Source: Polyodon spathula
Taxonomy: Eukaryota; Chordata; Actinopteri; Acipenseriformes; Polyodontidae
Assembly (NCBI RefSeq): GCF_017654505.1
Contig: NC_054534.1
Location: 42,737,726-42,801,725 of the forward strand
DNA length: 64,000 bases
Direction of reading: 5' to 3'
Part shown: positions 28,016 to 42,395 of the stretch, piece by piece
Layout of the letters: each line of letters begins with the position of its first letter
Numbering within the stretch: position 1 is the first letter of the stretch
Position numbers and translations under genes: made by a program
The notes under the pieces: generated by a model
What the model was told of the DNA's origin: nothing
Databases searched by the model: none
Seen by the model: only the letters and a program-made list of their open reading frames with translations

Positions 28016-30131
28016 ATTATAGATTATATATATTCAAATGTATGCTGACAATATCCAACTATAGATTTCTGTTAAATCTCAATTATCTGGAGCTGTCTCA
28101 GTTGCTTTCAGTGTCTGTCTGATATCCAAAGCTGGATGAGTCATAACTGTTAAATGCTAAAAAAACAGGGGCTATGTGTGTCGGATCTAAAAAAATCTTT
28201 AAAATCCTGCTGTCACAATATTGTTTCAATTTAAGTCGCTCTATGAGGAATCTGGGTGTTACTTTTGATCCAGAATTGCACTTTGAAGCGCATATTCGAT
28301 CTGTCTGCAAAAATGAATTCTTTCATCTCAGAAATATTGCTCATGTTCGTCCACACTTGGACACAGCTGCAGCATAATCCTTAATCCATGCTTTTGTTAC
28401 ATCAGGGTTGGATTACTACAATGCTCTTTTTGACAGGCTTCCAAAAACTAACATAGCCAAGCTTCAATTGATTCAAAACTCTGTGGCTAGAATCTTGACA
28501 CTTACTATTAGGCCTCCATTGGCTCCCTGTAACTCAAAGAATAGAGTACAAGGCCATTCTGCTTACATATAAGGTTATACATGGCCGGGCACTTTCCTAT
28601 TTGTCTGAACTTGCACAGCGTTACGTCTCAAATCGAGCACTGCATTCTGTTGATGCCTACCTACTTTGTGTACCTTCTTTCCGGACAGGTGCTTTCGGTG
28701 CTCCTTTCGATGTCTCGCTCCTAAACTTTGGAAGTGCTTTCCCAGCGACCAGGAGTGTTCCCACAATATCTTTGTTTAAAATTAAACTAGATTTTTTTGT
28801 TCGACCAGGATTATAATTGAAATATTTTCTTGTTTTTAAGTAGATTTTGTTAAGCTCCTTGATACATTTTATTATGTATATGGATAGAAAAAAAATATAT
28901 ATGATTGATTGATTGATATACACAAAGCAAACAGGCACAACTGTCAAAGCGATGGGGGTCAAGGTTGCCCCAAATGTTTCTACTAACTTGGCTTGTGTTT
29001 TTCAGGCCCAATAAAAGTGGATCGAACAAGCCAAGTTCATAGAAACAATTTGGGCAGCCTTGACCCCCATCGCTTTGACAGATTACACCTTGTACTCTAT
29101 TCTTTGAGTTACAGGGAGCCAATGGAGGCCTAATAGTAAGTGTCAAGATTCTAGCCGCAGAGTTTTGAATCAATTGAAGCTTGGCTATGGTAGTTTTTGG
29201 AAGCCTGCTTTGAACAGTTGTGCCTATTTGCTTGGTGCTGGCAAAGGTTGCCCCAACAGTTTTTTCTAACTTGTATCAAAAACACAGGCTAAGTTAGAAG
29301 AAACAATTGAGGCAACCTTGGCCCTCATCAGTTTTACAGTTCTACCTATTTGCTTTGTGCTGCCCAATGGTTTCTTGAAACTTGGCTTGTGTTTTTGATA
29401 TCTCTACTTTAAATGGCTGGGCACTTTTGATAACTTGGTGTTTTTTGTTTCAGATTTTAACATTCATTACACTCAGTGAACATGTTACAATGTCAATATA
29501 AAGCCATACAGAGAAGTAAAATAAAGAAATGCATTAATCACAGATGAAAGTGAGAAGAAAAAAATAAATAAATAAAAAAGCTGAAAAGTTGCAGGAATCT
29601 GGGATCCACTGCTGTGTTGGATTTTTTGCTCAGAAATCCAAATTGAATGAAGTTAAAATTCAGATTACACCTGAAATTAGAATGTATACCAAATAAAAAG
29701 TGAACTTTAACTGCTGGTTTCATAAATCCAGAGACGCAAATACTTGAGAGTGAACAAAATAGCACCTGCCAAGCAAAATTAGGTAATTTTTTAATTTAAT
29801 TGTATTTTTTTTTGACAAGTTAGGATGGTAAAATAGGGTCTGTGAAACTTGATGTAAGTATCCAGTCAAAATCAAGTTGAGGTAAAATATATATTTAATT
29901 TCAAATGAAGTCTATTTTTTCTTACCTGTGCACAAGGGCTGAAATAACTGTTGTACAGCATGTATTTTCTTTAATCTTCTTGTTCCTTTGTATCTCAAAT
30001 GCAACTTGTTTACATCAGAAAGTCACTCCCTTTTAATTGTTAAAGGTCAAAAAAGAACTATGGACACTTTCAATTGTTTCTGTTAATTTCTATTTTTGTG
30101 ACACTTTCCTTTCCCTCTTGTTTTATGAGCT

Positions 30132-30167
<36 letters not shown>

Positions 30168-30994
30168 ATAATAATAATAATAATAATAATCATTGAATCT
30201 ACAAAAGAAGCCTCACAAAATACTTTCAGTGCGGCACACACAAGGCAAGCACTCTTGAACTTGAGCTAATCATCCACTAGTTTGGGTTTATTTGCAATGC
30301 TAAGCATTTAATATTGTAAATGTTTATTTTAAAGAGCAAAGTTAACGTTTTTTTGCTTCATTTTATATTACCATGGGAAAAAAAATGGAAACAAATATTG
30401 TGCTAATAAAAACAAATTCGAATTGCTTATGTCATGTAAGTTTAAATAATAATAATAAAAAAAAACTGAACAGTCTGTTAAAATTAATAATATTTTAAAA
30501 TATTATAAAAGTTTAAAACGGCCGCTTGATTTTTCACTCTGTCATCTCTGGGAATTAAATGTCTGGCAACTTCTTGTTTTTCAAAAGATGCTTCTTTAAA
30601 CATGGGGTGTATTTTACAATTTGCTGGATCACTATGTTTGTCTCCATCAACATCAGGTCACAAAGAAAATGAAGTCTTCACTATGCCTACATGTTTTCTG
30701 CAGAGAATACAGCTTTCCAACGCCTTGGACCATCTTGATCCATAACCAGGGGTTCAAATAACTGGTAGAGGACTTAGTTATTGTTGTACAAGACGCAAGC
30801 GTACCGTCAGTATATTTAACAGGAAAGTGTTTATAATAAAGGCAGAGCCGGTGCTCACAGTTTGAAGGTGAGCTACTAATTCCTAATGCATGGATTATTC
30901 CTGGAGAGTGGGGGCTTACATGCTTTGTCAACAATGTCAGCAATCTAAAACCCCATCCCCTTCGCTCGCTGCAGCAAGTGAAACAGAAAAAAAA

Positions 30995-31063
<69 letters not shown>

Positions 31064-31855
31064 TTATAATTCGCCAGCACCTTCCTTTCTGCAATGTGAA
31101 CGGTAGAACTGCACCATAACTGTTTAATTCACAGTAGTGTACTTGTTTGTGGACCAATGAAATAGCAACTTGCCAAGACAGCTGTCTGTAAGCACCAATG
31201 GGGTACGTAATGTAAAAACAACGGCAAAACAAACAGCAACATTTTGTTCTCCAGGATCTGATCACATCAATAGCCCTGGGGAACTGAGTAAAAGATGTAA
31301 AACAGCCAATCAGCTGAGATTTTTCACCTCTGATTAATAAGTTCAGTTGGTTTTCGTCCAGACATCCGGTTTTAAGGGAATTTCACAGTGTCCGCTGAGA
31401 ACCACTGACGGACAGCGAAAGTCTGGTTCTTGCGAATCTTGCTTACTTACTGTTCATTACCATTAGGGCATTTCCACTCTTGCTGAGCCAGTCTTCTTTC
31501 AACGTTGTTTTTTTTTTATTGTCATCAGTTCGTTAAGTTCGAGAACTACACTGAAATGTAGTTGCTGGCATTACCTGACAATGGTTCAAGTTGGATTTGT
31601 AGCTGGACTGGGGTGTTTACGCTTCAACTTGTGTAGCTTCAATTTGTTCTTATTATTACTGTGATTGGCTGCAAAGACAACAGGGCTAGCCAGAGATTGG
31701 ATAATGTTTGTTGGGTTGTTTTTTTTTGTTTATAATTTCCTAGTAATTGAAGACACTAACTTTATTATATTTAATCTGGACATTATATATATATATATAT
31801 ATATATGATATATATATATATATTAATATATATATATATATATATATAATATATA

Positions 31856-31912
<57 letters not shown>

Positions 31913-34900
31913 CCCATACCATTTTAATAGGCTTTTTTTTTTTTTAAAGTAATACTTTTTTTAATACGTTTTAAGGGAGGCGGTAGCAGAGGCAGACAAA
32001 CTGTGCAGCAAAATTGCTATGCGGAAAACGGCAGGTATGCAGCTTATCTGGACTGCTGCCCATGCATATGCTAGTGCTTCATCGGCTTTGTTTATGTAGG
32101 AGAAGAGGACAACCCAAGAAAATTGAGAGGAGAAACTGATGAATGATGTAAGGGATGTAAATTGTCCAAAATGATGTAGTTAGTTGCAGGAATCTTACTT
32201 ATCTGTAGTTGCTGTAAGTGATGATAATTTAAAAAAGGAGCTTTGAGAGACTAGAAAAACTCAAATCCAAGTATTTATAGAGATGCACGGAAGGGTATGG
32301 AAACTTTAGCATTACAGAATGTTTTGCAGTAATTTTCTGGAGCTTTACCTGGTTATCACTGATGCTTACAATAACTATGCAGGAAGTTCAAGTAGTTACA
32401 AGCACAATCAGGTTGGGATGAGTCCAAGCAACTTGGTAATCTTCCAGAACAATAAAATGTAGATACAATTTTGACGTTACACAAAGGTCAAATATACAGG
32501 TTTCACTTTTTGTATAACTTTGTATAAATTGATACACATTTACCTGATGGTACAATTAAATCAGCCCTGTCCTGAGCCAATTCTCTCAGTCCGCATTCCA
32601 AACTCAATGGCTGACAGCAAATAGTTATTTTTATTCCTCACAGGTGGTACACTGAGGATCTATCTGTTGTTCAAACGTTGTGGTTTTTATTTTGTATTTG
32701 TCCCACCTGAGGGGTCTCAGTGGCTCATCCATTAAAGGCAGTACCACACTGGAGAGTTGAGTGAATAACACAGGAACTCACTAGTTTGAATCAGAGCTCA
32801 ATTGCCACTCTTGGCTAGGGCTCACTGAATGCACTACATTAGTCTTTATGCGTCTAAGGATTAAGAAGACTGGGGTTAGTACATTTTGCAAAAACCCTTC
32901 CCCCCTGTATATTCAGTTCTTTGGGGAGATGTGACACACGGGCTGGAAATTGGCAGAAAATGTAGGTAAAATCTAGATTGAGCATTCGAAATACCTGTCA
33001 AACTAGTGACAACTCTAGTCTACTTGGCACAGAATGTCTATGCTGTAAAAATTATTTACTCACACTAAACACTGATGCAAGTGATCAAAGTGTTTACTTT
33101 GAGAAGGATTTAAAAAACAAAAAAGCAAACAAAAACTCAGATGAGCTACTGAAAGCATTATGCAAATGATTCTGAGCTGCTGATAATGTTGCCTTCAAGA
33201 AGATACTGAGGGTAGGATCTTCAGAAAATTAATCATAATATCTGTATGATGCATTTCTGTAGTGCCATTTTTTTTTTTATATCCTCCACCATTAACCCAC
33301 ACGCGTAAACAGTATATGCCTGGAATCACAGAATTTAGATGTATTTAATAAATTGTGAGAGCGAATGAATCCTAGTCAACAACCTTCCTCCCGACCTGAG
33401 GGCACGGTATAACATGAACACCGGACTGGATGTTTTGACAGTTCATTCTAGGGTCAGTTGTAAGTCAGCCATCCAAAAAGGGGGCGAAGCCACAATACTA
33501 GAAGTCAGCGCCTTACTGAGGTAGGCGATGTGTCAGTCATGGATTGGAATCGCTACGAAAGGGGGTGTGACTGAAGGTATATCGGGATGTGGCCGAGCGA
33601 TCTGTTCCTTTTGTTATGGTTGTGAAAGATCTGTAAAGAACAGTAAAAGCCAAAAGTAACCGTGAGTTTTTGTCGTGTTGTATCTGTCTGTCTATTAACT
33701 GTCACCCTTATCATTCGCAGAAGACTAAATCTGGGAGCTGTCACTATTCAGCCAACATCAACCCCAGACTGCACTGCACTACTGTTTCACTGTTACTGTA
33801 TAAATCACCACTTACACAAGGAGCACTCACTGTTGGGATTTGTCACTGTGTCTGTGTATAGTGTGTATTATTATTATTTTGGGACTGAACCCTGTGGTTT
33901 TGACTGGTTTTACACATCGCTGTGTATAGTCAGTCTTATTATTTAATGCAACAAAATAAGAGTTGATGTGGTGTTTATTTTTAATCTAAACTCCCCCCTT
34001 TTAAATATAGTGTAACATTATTTTGTATGTATCTGACTGACACACTGTGTGCTAGTCTAGGTTTTATGTTCTGTGGTCAGTATTATAAAGCATAATGAGC
34101 CCACCCACCCACCCACCCACCCAACCAAAGCTAATTCTAAATATAACTGCATATATGTGTTCAGCAAGAAATGAATTACCTTTGAAAGGAGAGTAAAATA
34201 TAATTTTATAGGTTTGGAAATTGAAAAAAATTTACTGTGGTAAAATCTTCTGAGTCAATAAGACTAGTAATAATCACAATTGTAGTCACACTTTAAAAAA
34301 TAGAAAGTCAAGTCACCATAGAAATCTTTAAATTACAATGTCTGAGTTTTTTTTCATAAATTCTTATACTGAAACAAACATTCACTATGGGATATTAGAT
34401 TTTCATAACACTGGGCCCGTTATTAGTTTTTTGACAGTGGCAAGATTAAGATCTGACACTCTTTTGATTTATTATATTTAAAGAGATAAACATAATCTTC
34501 AGATTTGTTTACCTAGGCTTTGAAAATACCACTCAGGAACCCCTTGACTTCTCAGGTTCATAGAAGAAACTTTGTTTTCATGTGGTCTATATATGGCCAA
34601 TCAGCTTCAAGCACCTACAGTATTCTCTACCAGTACAAATAGACTGAGTAGACCTTGCTGCTCAAAAACTACTGGAATTAAAAACAAATATAGCTAATTG
34701 AGCAGTGCAGACATATTTCCTTCAGGATCTGGAATCTGTAGTTATCCAGTTATAGTTATCTGTAGTGTCTGCATAATGCCCTTAATTACTAAAAGGATTG
34801 TTCACCCAGCTTGCCACACTGTGAAGCAGCTGCACATTACAGCAGGTTTGTTCTTCTCCTAGCAATCAACACATTCTTAGAGCAGAAAATCTTGGTGCCA

Positions 34901-37900
34901 GGATTGTAACTGAGAACAAAGAACAGTGCAGCTATTCAGTGAACCTACAAACCACCAATTACAGCCACTCTGCTTTTATCATAACCTACAAAAGAATGGT
35001 GCTTTTGGTAAATATGACTATATTATGGAGTCAAAGAGCAACAACTATTGCTTTTTCTCCTCAGGAAAGGAAAACTGATTCCTCACGAAACATCAGTAAT
35101 CTGTGCAGTCTTAGATACAGGCCCCTACAACTAGGATCCTACAACCCGCCCCTTTCTGCCTTGACCATTCTCACTGAAACTAACTTTCAACAGGGATAGT
35201 TTCTAAGCCTTTGAGTTTTCAAGCACAGGGGCCCCTATTTAATACAAAACTATGTAAAAAATGCGGGCATGTTTACAAACGGTGCGTGAGGAGGAGTCTC
35301 ATGTTGGTAATATGCTTGTTAAGAATGCCTGGACGAAGTTGAAATACATTGAAAAGAAATGCTGAATGTGTTCTTTGAAGGGAAGGATGAAAAGCTTACT
35401 TGGCCTCCAGTGCCAGTGCTATGATTCCCGCTGCCATGGGCGCTGAGGCAGACGTTCCCGTATGGCTGTCTGTGCAACGCTGCCTCAGGTCTGTAGTAAT
35501 CTGAAAAGAGATCGAAGAGAACATCTTTGAAGGAAAAGGCATGGATAATAATAGATTATGTTGACTCTTATGGTGCCGTCAAAGTCAGAGTTCTCAGCTA
35601 ACAAAGAAAGGTGCGAAGCAGAGCTATAAATATAAAGCAAGTTGTGCTCCTAGGGCTGTGACCACTTCTGGCAGGGATGAAGATTGGTGATTTTTAATTA
35701 CACAACTAATTAAGGTCTATCTGCTGGCTTCAGCAGAGTGTCTGGTTTTAGTATTTCCAGCTCATATTTTGCAAAAATTGTGTTTATATGGGTGAGATCT
35801 GCTGATCATTTTCAATCCGGTGAAAGGTACACGCACAAAATACTGTTTGTTTTCAGAGTACCAGCACACTGAACAAAATTAGCAAATTTGAACCCAGTTA
35901 AACACCTGGACCACTACACTGTTTTAGGGAACCCAGGTGAAAGATACTGTGAGAGTCAGATCCTACAAATGAGCCAAAGCATGTGGTCTGTACCAATGAT
36001 ATTGCCAGAGTTTAAAGCAATGGTGCAGTGAAAGGGTTCATTTATGCTGGAAACACTGGTAATAAATATTAAGTAAGACAATCAAAGAATACACCTGTAT
36101 ACTAAACATTAAGATAAATCACTGCAGCTGCAACTCCAAAAGCTACATGCCCTCAATATGGCAGCCAGATTTTGCCCACAGTTTATACTATACTGAAAAT
36201 GTGAAGTTGCTAGCTTAAATGTTTTTTTTTTTTTTTTTTTGTGATATTATCTGTTGTATAGGGATGATTAAACACTTAACATGCATTTTAAATAAAACAT
36301 GGTAACCTTGAGCAAGGTGATGCTGCTGAAATTGCACCTATATAAAATGTAATGTTAAGGTCCCAGGATAGGGTTATACAGTATATTACAACATTAATCG
36401 GTATTTACAGTTGCTGTTAATTATTGTATAATTACTATAAATCGTGATTAGATAACTATGTCACTCTCTTAACCAATGCATAGTAAACTTTCACAATGAG
36501 ATTTTGCCATCTGATATGAATTGTTGATCAGGGCTCAAAGTTTACACCCTATGTATTCATTTATTTCCCTCCCACCTAATTCTCTCTGAACTCCTAGAAT
36601 GACTTGACATATCTCTTTTCTTATTTAAAATGTGAAAATCTCCAGTTAAGTGTGCAGGTTTGTCCATCTAAGGTTCAGTTAAGGACAGCCTGCCAGTTCA
36701 TCACAAACAAACATAACCAGGAAAATGTTAAAACTGGCAGTCTCACTGATGGACAGGAAGAAATAGCAAATTTGACATTGACAATGGCAACTTAAGAGGG
36801 TCTCACTTGCAGTTTCGACTGTGTTGTTTATATTGTTCTCTAGCTTAATTATCCTAATGACGTTTCAGCTCAGACTAGCACAGCTGGAAAACACAGCAAT
36901 GCCATTTCAACATCCTTTAGTTAAGAACAACTGAGCCGACTGATAAGGACTCTGCCAGTCCAGTGACTGACACACTTTAACCCTTATCCAAAACCTTGAT
37001 GAGGATCACTATCCTCAACGTCAGGCTTAAAGAGCAACTTGGTACAGGTCTGAAATATATTAACTAATTTATTCTTCTACTATATCATTTTCAATAAGAA
37101 GATATGAATTAACTAAAATAACAAAAATACAAGTTTCCTCTTTTTCTGGATATATCTGGATGTTAGTATCATGATGAAATAAATATTACATACACAGTCA
37201 TTGTCTGAAAATCAGTCCTAATCATTCCAATAAGAAACTTCAGCGGCCTGCCCCGCCCCCCACACAGAGGCAACTATATCAGAAGCAGGATTCTCACCTG
37301 CAGCAGGAAACTGCTGACAGAAGTCGAGATACTCCAGTTTAAATTACCAAAGCAATACAACGAAGGGACTCAGTAGGTCAGAGGCCACTTGATATTCCTG
37401 TAACCCTATACAAATCACTGAAGTGAACAGACCACCAACAGCTGAGGCGCATGTCTAGCAGTGACATGATGCTGTGAACTTCTATCCTCAAGGAGGCATG
37501 TAATCAATCACATAGGCCACACACATGGACATGCTGACATGGTATGCCTTCTGGACACAAACAAGCCTCCTCAAACAATCTGGCCAACCCGCCTCGCCAC
37601 ACTATTTTGAACACAGCATCTATTAACAGTGTAGCCCCCCCAAGGGTTTAAATATAGTTTACATATTGCAAGGTTTTATCTCAGGAGCCAAATGTAAAAA
37701 TATGAGAGCTGTATGTATTTCTTGCAAAATGTTTAAGCACACATTTCATATTTTCATTTTCATTCATAGCATTATATTAAACTGCTACTCTGGTGAATGA
37801 AAAGTGGCAAACTGATTTCCTGCTACTTTTATCGAATTTTAAAAAGACAACTGTAAACAAGATTCTGGAAAGCATTTGTAAGTATAATTTGTAGAATAAA

Positions 37901-40033
37901 ATATATAGTTTACTTTACAATAGTATTGTTAATAAAGGAAATGTATGGAATTTTATGGAAATAAAGATTGCACAATTTAAACAACATAAACAGAATTCTG
38001 AGAAGAGGAGAACAGAACATATTTTCTGTTTTCTTTTATTACATTCATAGCTAATGTGGGAATACTGAATGGGTTAGATACATTATCTGTTGATAAAAAA
38101 AGAAGAAGCTACAATAGGTGTCAGTCCCTCACAGACTTCCAGAGAATATTAAGTAAAGTTCACCGTGGGGTAAGGTTTATCATGTTCAGCGTTAATTTTT
38201 GAGGAAAAACCTTAGTGACCCCAACACTACAACTGTTCTGCAGTGTCCATAGTATTCTGAAGACCAAACAAACAACCAGTGTCTAGGAAAATAAAAAATG
38301 TTCCTTGTTTTAAAGTGTTGGTTTGGTATCAGAAAGTGGTGGATACAGGCCTAGGAGTCCACTCGCACAATTTATTATGTTTAACTGGTAGAAAGTGCAC
38401 GAAAACAATGAGGCATAAGGCAAATCTTAAATTTAATCTAGTGTCTCCAATTTACACATACCATAATTCAACTGCTGCTAAAGCACAATGGTTGTCAGAT
38501 ATTAGACCGTTTGGTTTCTGATGAGGAGAAGTATGCTTTCTGGTTGCTAACTCTTGTAAAGCTTACTCAATTCGCTGCCTAAAAACGGTTGCCACAAACA
38601 GTTCTACGCACAAGTGCTTGTTTTTTTTTCCTGGAGGAAGGAAGTTCACTCTCACGTAGCAATCCAACTGTTACTGATTTTGTACTTCAAGGGTATGGTT
38701 AGTGGGATGCTATTATCACAAGTTAATCTAAGAAAGATGCATCAAATGTAAACCCTCACTTACGATTTTCCTGTCATAGGACTCGCCGCTGCTGTAGGTA
38801 GTAGTTAGAGTGGAGGAGCATTCTTCCAGATACCAGGGCTTTTTGCCGCTCTCTGCTGTGCTGCTAATAGAGATGGTGTAGATGCTGTTGGTGTAGCCAT
38901 CGCAGGAGCAGTGATCCCGGCTTCTCCCTCCGTTTCCCGAAGCCCAGACAAAAATTGAGCCTCGGCCCTTTCTTCCCTGTTGAAACAACCATAATTCTCA
39001 TTATTCAAGGATTCACTGTAAACTTTCTGGGTCATTTGTATGAGGGAAGTGACAAAAGTGGATATGACGTGTGACTTAGTTTTAGTGTTTCAATTTAGAA
39101 TTCACAGGAGATTGTGTAAAGTTATGGGTAAAGTTGTCCTAGGCAAAGGCATGTTGTTCCACCACTATCATTACAAATGACTCCCCAGACAGCAACAAGG
39201 AAGAAAATGAACATCAGGTTAAGAAAAGTAATTATCAGGGTCGTAAATAATGATGCAATGCTAAGTGAGGTCTAATTTCTGTGAAATAACAGCACATTGA
39301 TATTAGGTATTAGGTGTGACACAATCTAATGCATACTTCACACATTGTTAACTAGAGAGGAGGTGTTTATGTTAATATGTTCAGACAACAGAATCTTATT
39401 CAAATTATGCATATGTTATGGTTGATGGATTCAGAAACTAAAAATAACACTATAATTCTGCTTCCTACATAACAAAGAACATTATAAAGAAAAGGCACGA
39501 GTGGGCTTGCTGGCAGCTCTGCCCTTGAGTGGGATGAAGATCAGATACTACCAGAATTATAAAGGCATGTCAAGCAGACAATTAAAGAATTGTAGTCTTG
39601 AACAAAGAAGACTACGTGGCGACCTAATTCAAGCATTCAAAATTCTAAAAGGTATTGACAGTGTCGACGCAAGGGACTTTTTCAGCCTGAAAAAAGAAAC
39701 AAGGACCAGGGGTCACAAATGGAGTTTAGAAAAAGGGGCATTCAGAACAGAAAATAGGAGACACTTTTTTACACAGAGAATTGTGAGGGTCTGGAATCAA
39801 CTCCCCAGTAATGTTGTTGAAGCTGACACCCTGGGATCCTTCAAGAAGCTGCTTGATGAGATTTTGGGATCAATAAGCTACTAACAACCAAACGAGCAAG
39901 ATGGGCCGAATGGCCTCCTCTCTCTGTCTTTCTTATCTCTCTATTCTTCTATATAAGAACAATATAGTATATTATATATGTAATTTCCCTGACACAGACA
40001 TTTCAGATGGCTGCATCAAATCAAAAATCAAGG

Positions 40034-40094
<61 letters not shown>

Positions 40095-40201
40095 AGAGGG
40101 CGCATATTTATTAAAATATATATATATATATATATAGAGACCTTTTTAATTCTCTTAACCCTTAGCCCGTTGGAAACAGGGCAGATCCCGCGTGTGAAGG
40201 G

Positions 40202-40259
<58 letters not shown>

Positions 40260-42343
40260 CTCTGGAAAAAATTAAGAGACCACTGCAAAATTATCAGTTT
40301 CTCTGGTTTTACTATTTATAGGTATGTGTTTGGGTAAAATGAACATTTTTGTTTTGTTCTATAAACTACTGACAACATTTCTCCCAAATTCCAAATAAAT
40401 TGTCATTTAGAGCATTTATTTGCAGAAAATGACAACTGGTCAAAATAACAAAAAAGATGCAGTGTTGTCAGACCTCGAATAATGCAAAGAAAATAAGTTC
40501 ATATTCATTTTTAAACAACACAATACTAATGTTTTAACTTAGGAAGAGTTCAGAAATCAATATTTGGTGGAATAACTCAGATTTTCAAGCACAGCTTTCA
40601 TGCGTCTTGGCATGCTCTCCACCAGTCTTTCACATTGATGTTGGGTGACTTTATGCCACTCCTGGCGCAAAAATTCAAGCAGCTCGGCTTTGTTTGATGG
40701 CTTGTGACCATCCATCTTCCTCTTGATCACATTCCAGAGGTTTTCAGTGGGGTTCAGGTCTGGAGAATGGGCTGGCCATGACAGGGTCTTGATCTGGTGG
40801 TCCTCCATCCCACACCTTGATTGACCTGGCTGTGTGGCATGGAGCATTGTCCTGCTGGAAAAACCAATCCAACATTGTCAGAGCAGAAGGAAGCAAGTTT
40901 TTTTTCCAGGACAACCTTGCACTTGGCTTGATTCATGCCAAAGCTGCCCGATTCCAGCCTTGCTGAAGCACCCCCAGATCATCACCGATCCTCCACCACA
41001 TCTCACAGTGGGTGCGAGACACTGTGGCTTGTAGGCCTCTCCAGGTCTCCAGCTAACCATTAGACGACCAGGTGTTGGGCAAAGCTGAAAATTGGACTCA
41101 TCTGGGGGTGCTTCAGCAAGGCTGGAATCGGGCAGATTTGTCTTTGTGAAGGGCGCATGAATCAAGCCAAGTACAAGGTTGTCCTGGAAGAAAACTTGCT
41201 TCCTTCTGCTCTGACAATGTTCCCCAACTCTGAGGATTGGTTTTTCCAGCAGGACAATGCTCCATGCCACACAGCCAGGTCAATCAAGGTGTGGATGGAG
41301 GACCACCAGATCAAGACCCTGTCATGGCCAGCCCATTCTCCAGACCTGAACCCCACTAAAAACCTCTGGAATGTGATCAAGAGGAAGATGGATGGTCACA
41401 AGCCATCAAACAAAGCCAAGCTGCTTGAATTTTTGCGCCAGGAGTGGCATAAAGTCACCCAGCATAAATGTGAAAGACTGGTGAAGAGCATGCCAAGACA
41501 CATGAAAGCTGTGATAGAAAACCAGGGTTTTTCCACCAAATATTGATTTCTGAACTCTTCCTAAGTTAAAACATTAGTATTGTGTTGTTTAAAAATGAAT
41601 ATGAACTTATTTTCTTTGCACTATTCGAGGTCTGACACTCTTTTTTGTTATTTTGACCAGCTGTCATTTTCTGCAAATAAATGCTCTAAATGACAATATT
41701 TTTATTTGGAATTTGGGAGAAATGTTGTCAGTAGTTTATAGAACAAAACAAAAATGTTCATTTTACCCAAACACATACCTATAAATAGTAAAACCAGAGA
41801 AACTGATAATTTTGCAGTTGTCTCTTAATTTTTTCCAGAGCTGTATATTTGTGAGTCAGAGTGTGTAACACAGCAGGAAGAGGGTTAATATCCTCTCTGC
41901 ATAAAACATGTATCTAATTATTTTCTTAATTGTTTGATTAATAATTATCCCCTGCACCTGGTGATCATTGTAAATTACAGCCAGGTGCAGGGTATTTAAG
42001 GAAAGCAGCCATTCTATTCAGGGCTACTGAAGAGTAAAAAGCCTGGTTGGGAGCGTGTTCAACCATAAAGAACAAAGGTAGTGTTAAACCTTGTGTAGGG
42101 TTTTTTTGCTCAACCGATGTTTGTTTTGTGTGTAACAGGTAAACAGCTTAGCTATTCTGTTCTGTAATTTAGGTCTGTGTTTTAGTTAGTGCTCGGAAAC
42201 AGAGCTAGGTGTTTTGTTTTTTTTTTACTTTGTTTTGTTTATTTTGTGTTATTAAAAGTGCACGCAAACGCTAAAACTTCCATGTCTGTGTCCTGGGTCC
42301 TGCTTTTAATGGGGCAATGAACCATGGTGAGGTGCAGTCGTGT

Positions 42344-42395
<52 letters not shown>

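Larger units (their letters stand above)
40257..41843. mobile_element. Palindromic Tc1-like element: two transposase halves head to head
   Basis: The ends are inverted copies (agctctggaaaaaattaaga and its complement at 41843), flanked by TA on both sides. Instead of one transposase, the arms 40257-40979 and 41101-41843 are reverse complements of each other. The minus arm encodes, from about 41100 downward, [33 protein letters not shown], then a frameshifted [13 protein letters not shown] and [15 protein letters not shown]. The plus arm starts only at the GCFSKAG position and runs through [15 protein letters not shown] and [15 protein letters not shown] to the family C-terminus. The catalytic Glu is kept in the minus copy and replaced by Lys in the plus copy. 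The N-terminal DNA-binding half is missing from both. Confidence 0.9.

Noticed and set aside
28575..29173. Open frames antisense to the L2 3' end
   Set aside because: Shadows of the LINE and of the hairpin units.
41162..41380. Minus-strand frame inside the right arm of the Tc1 palindrome
   Set aside because: Antisense of the transposase coding arm.
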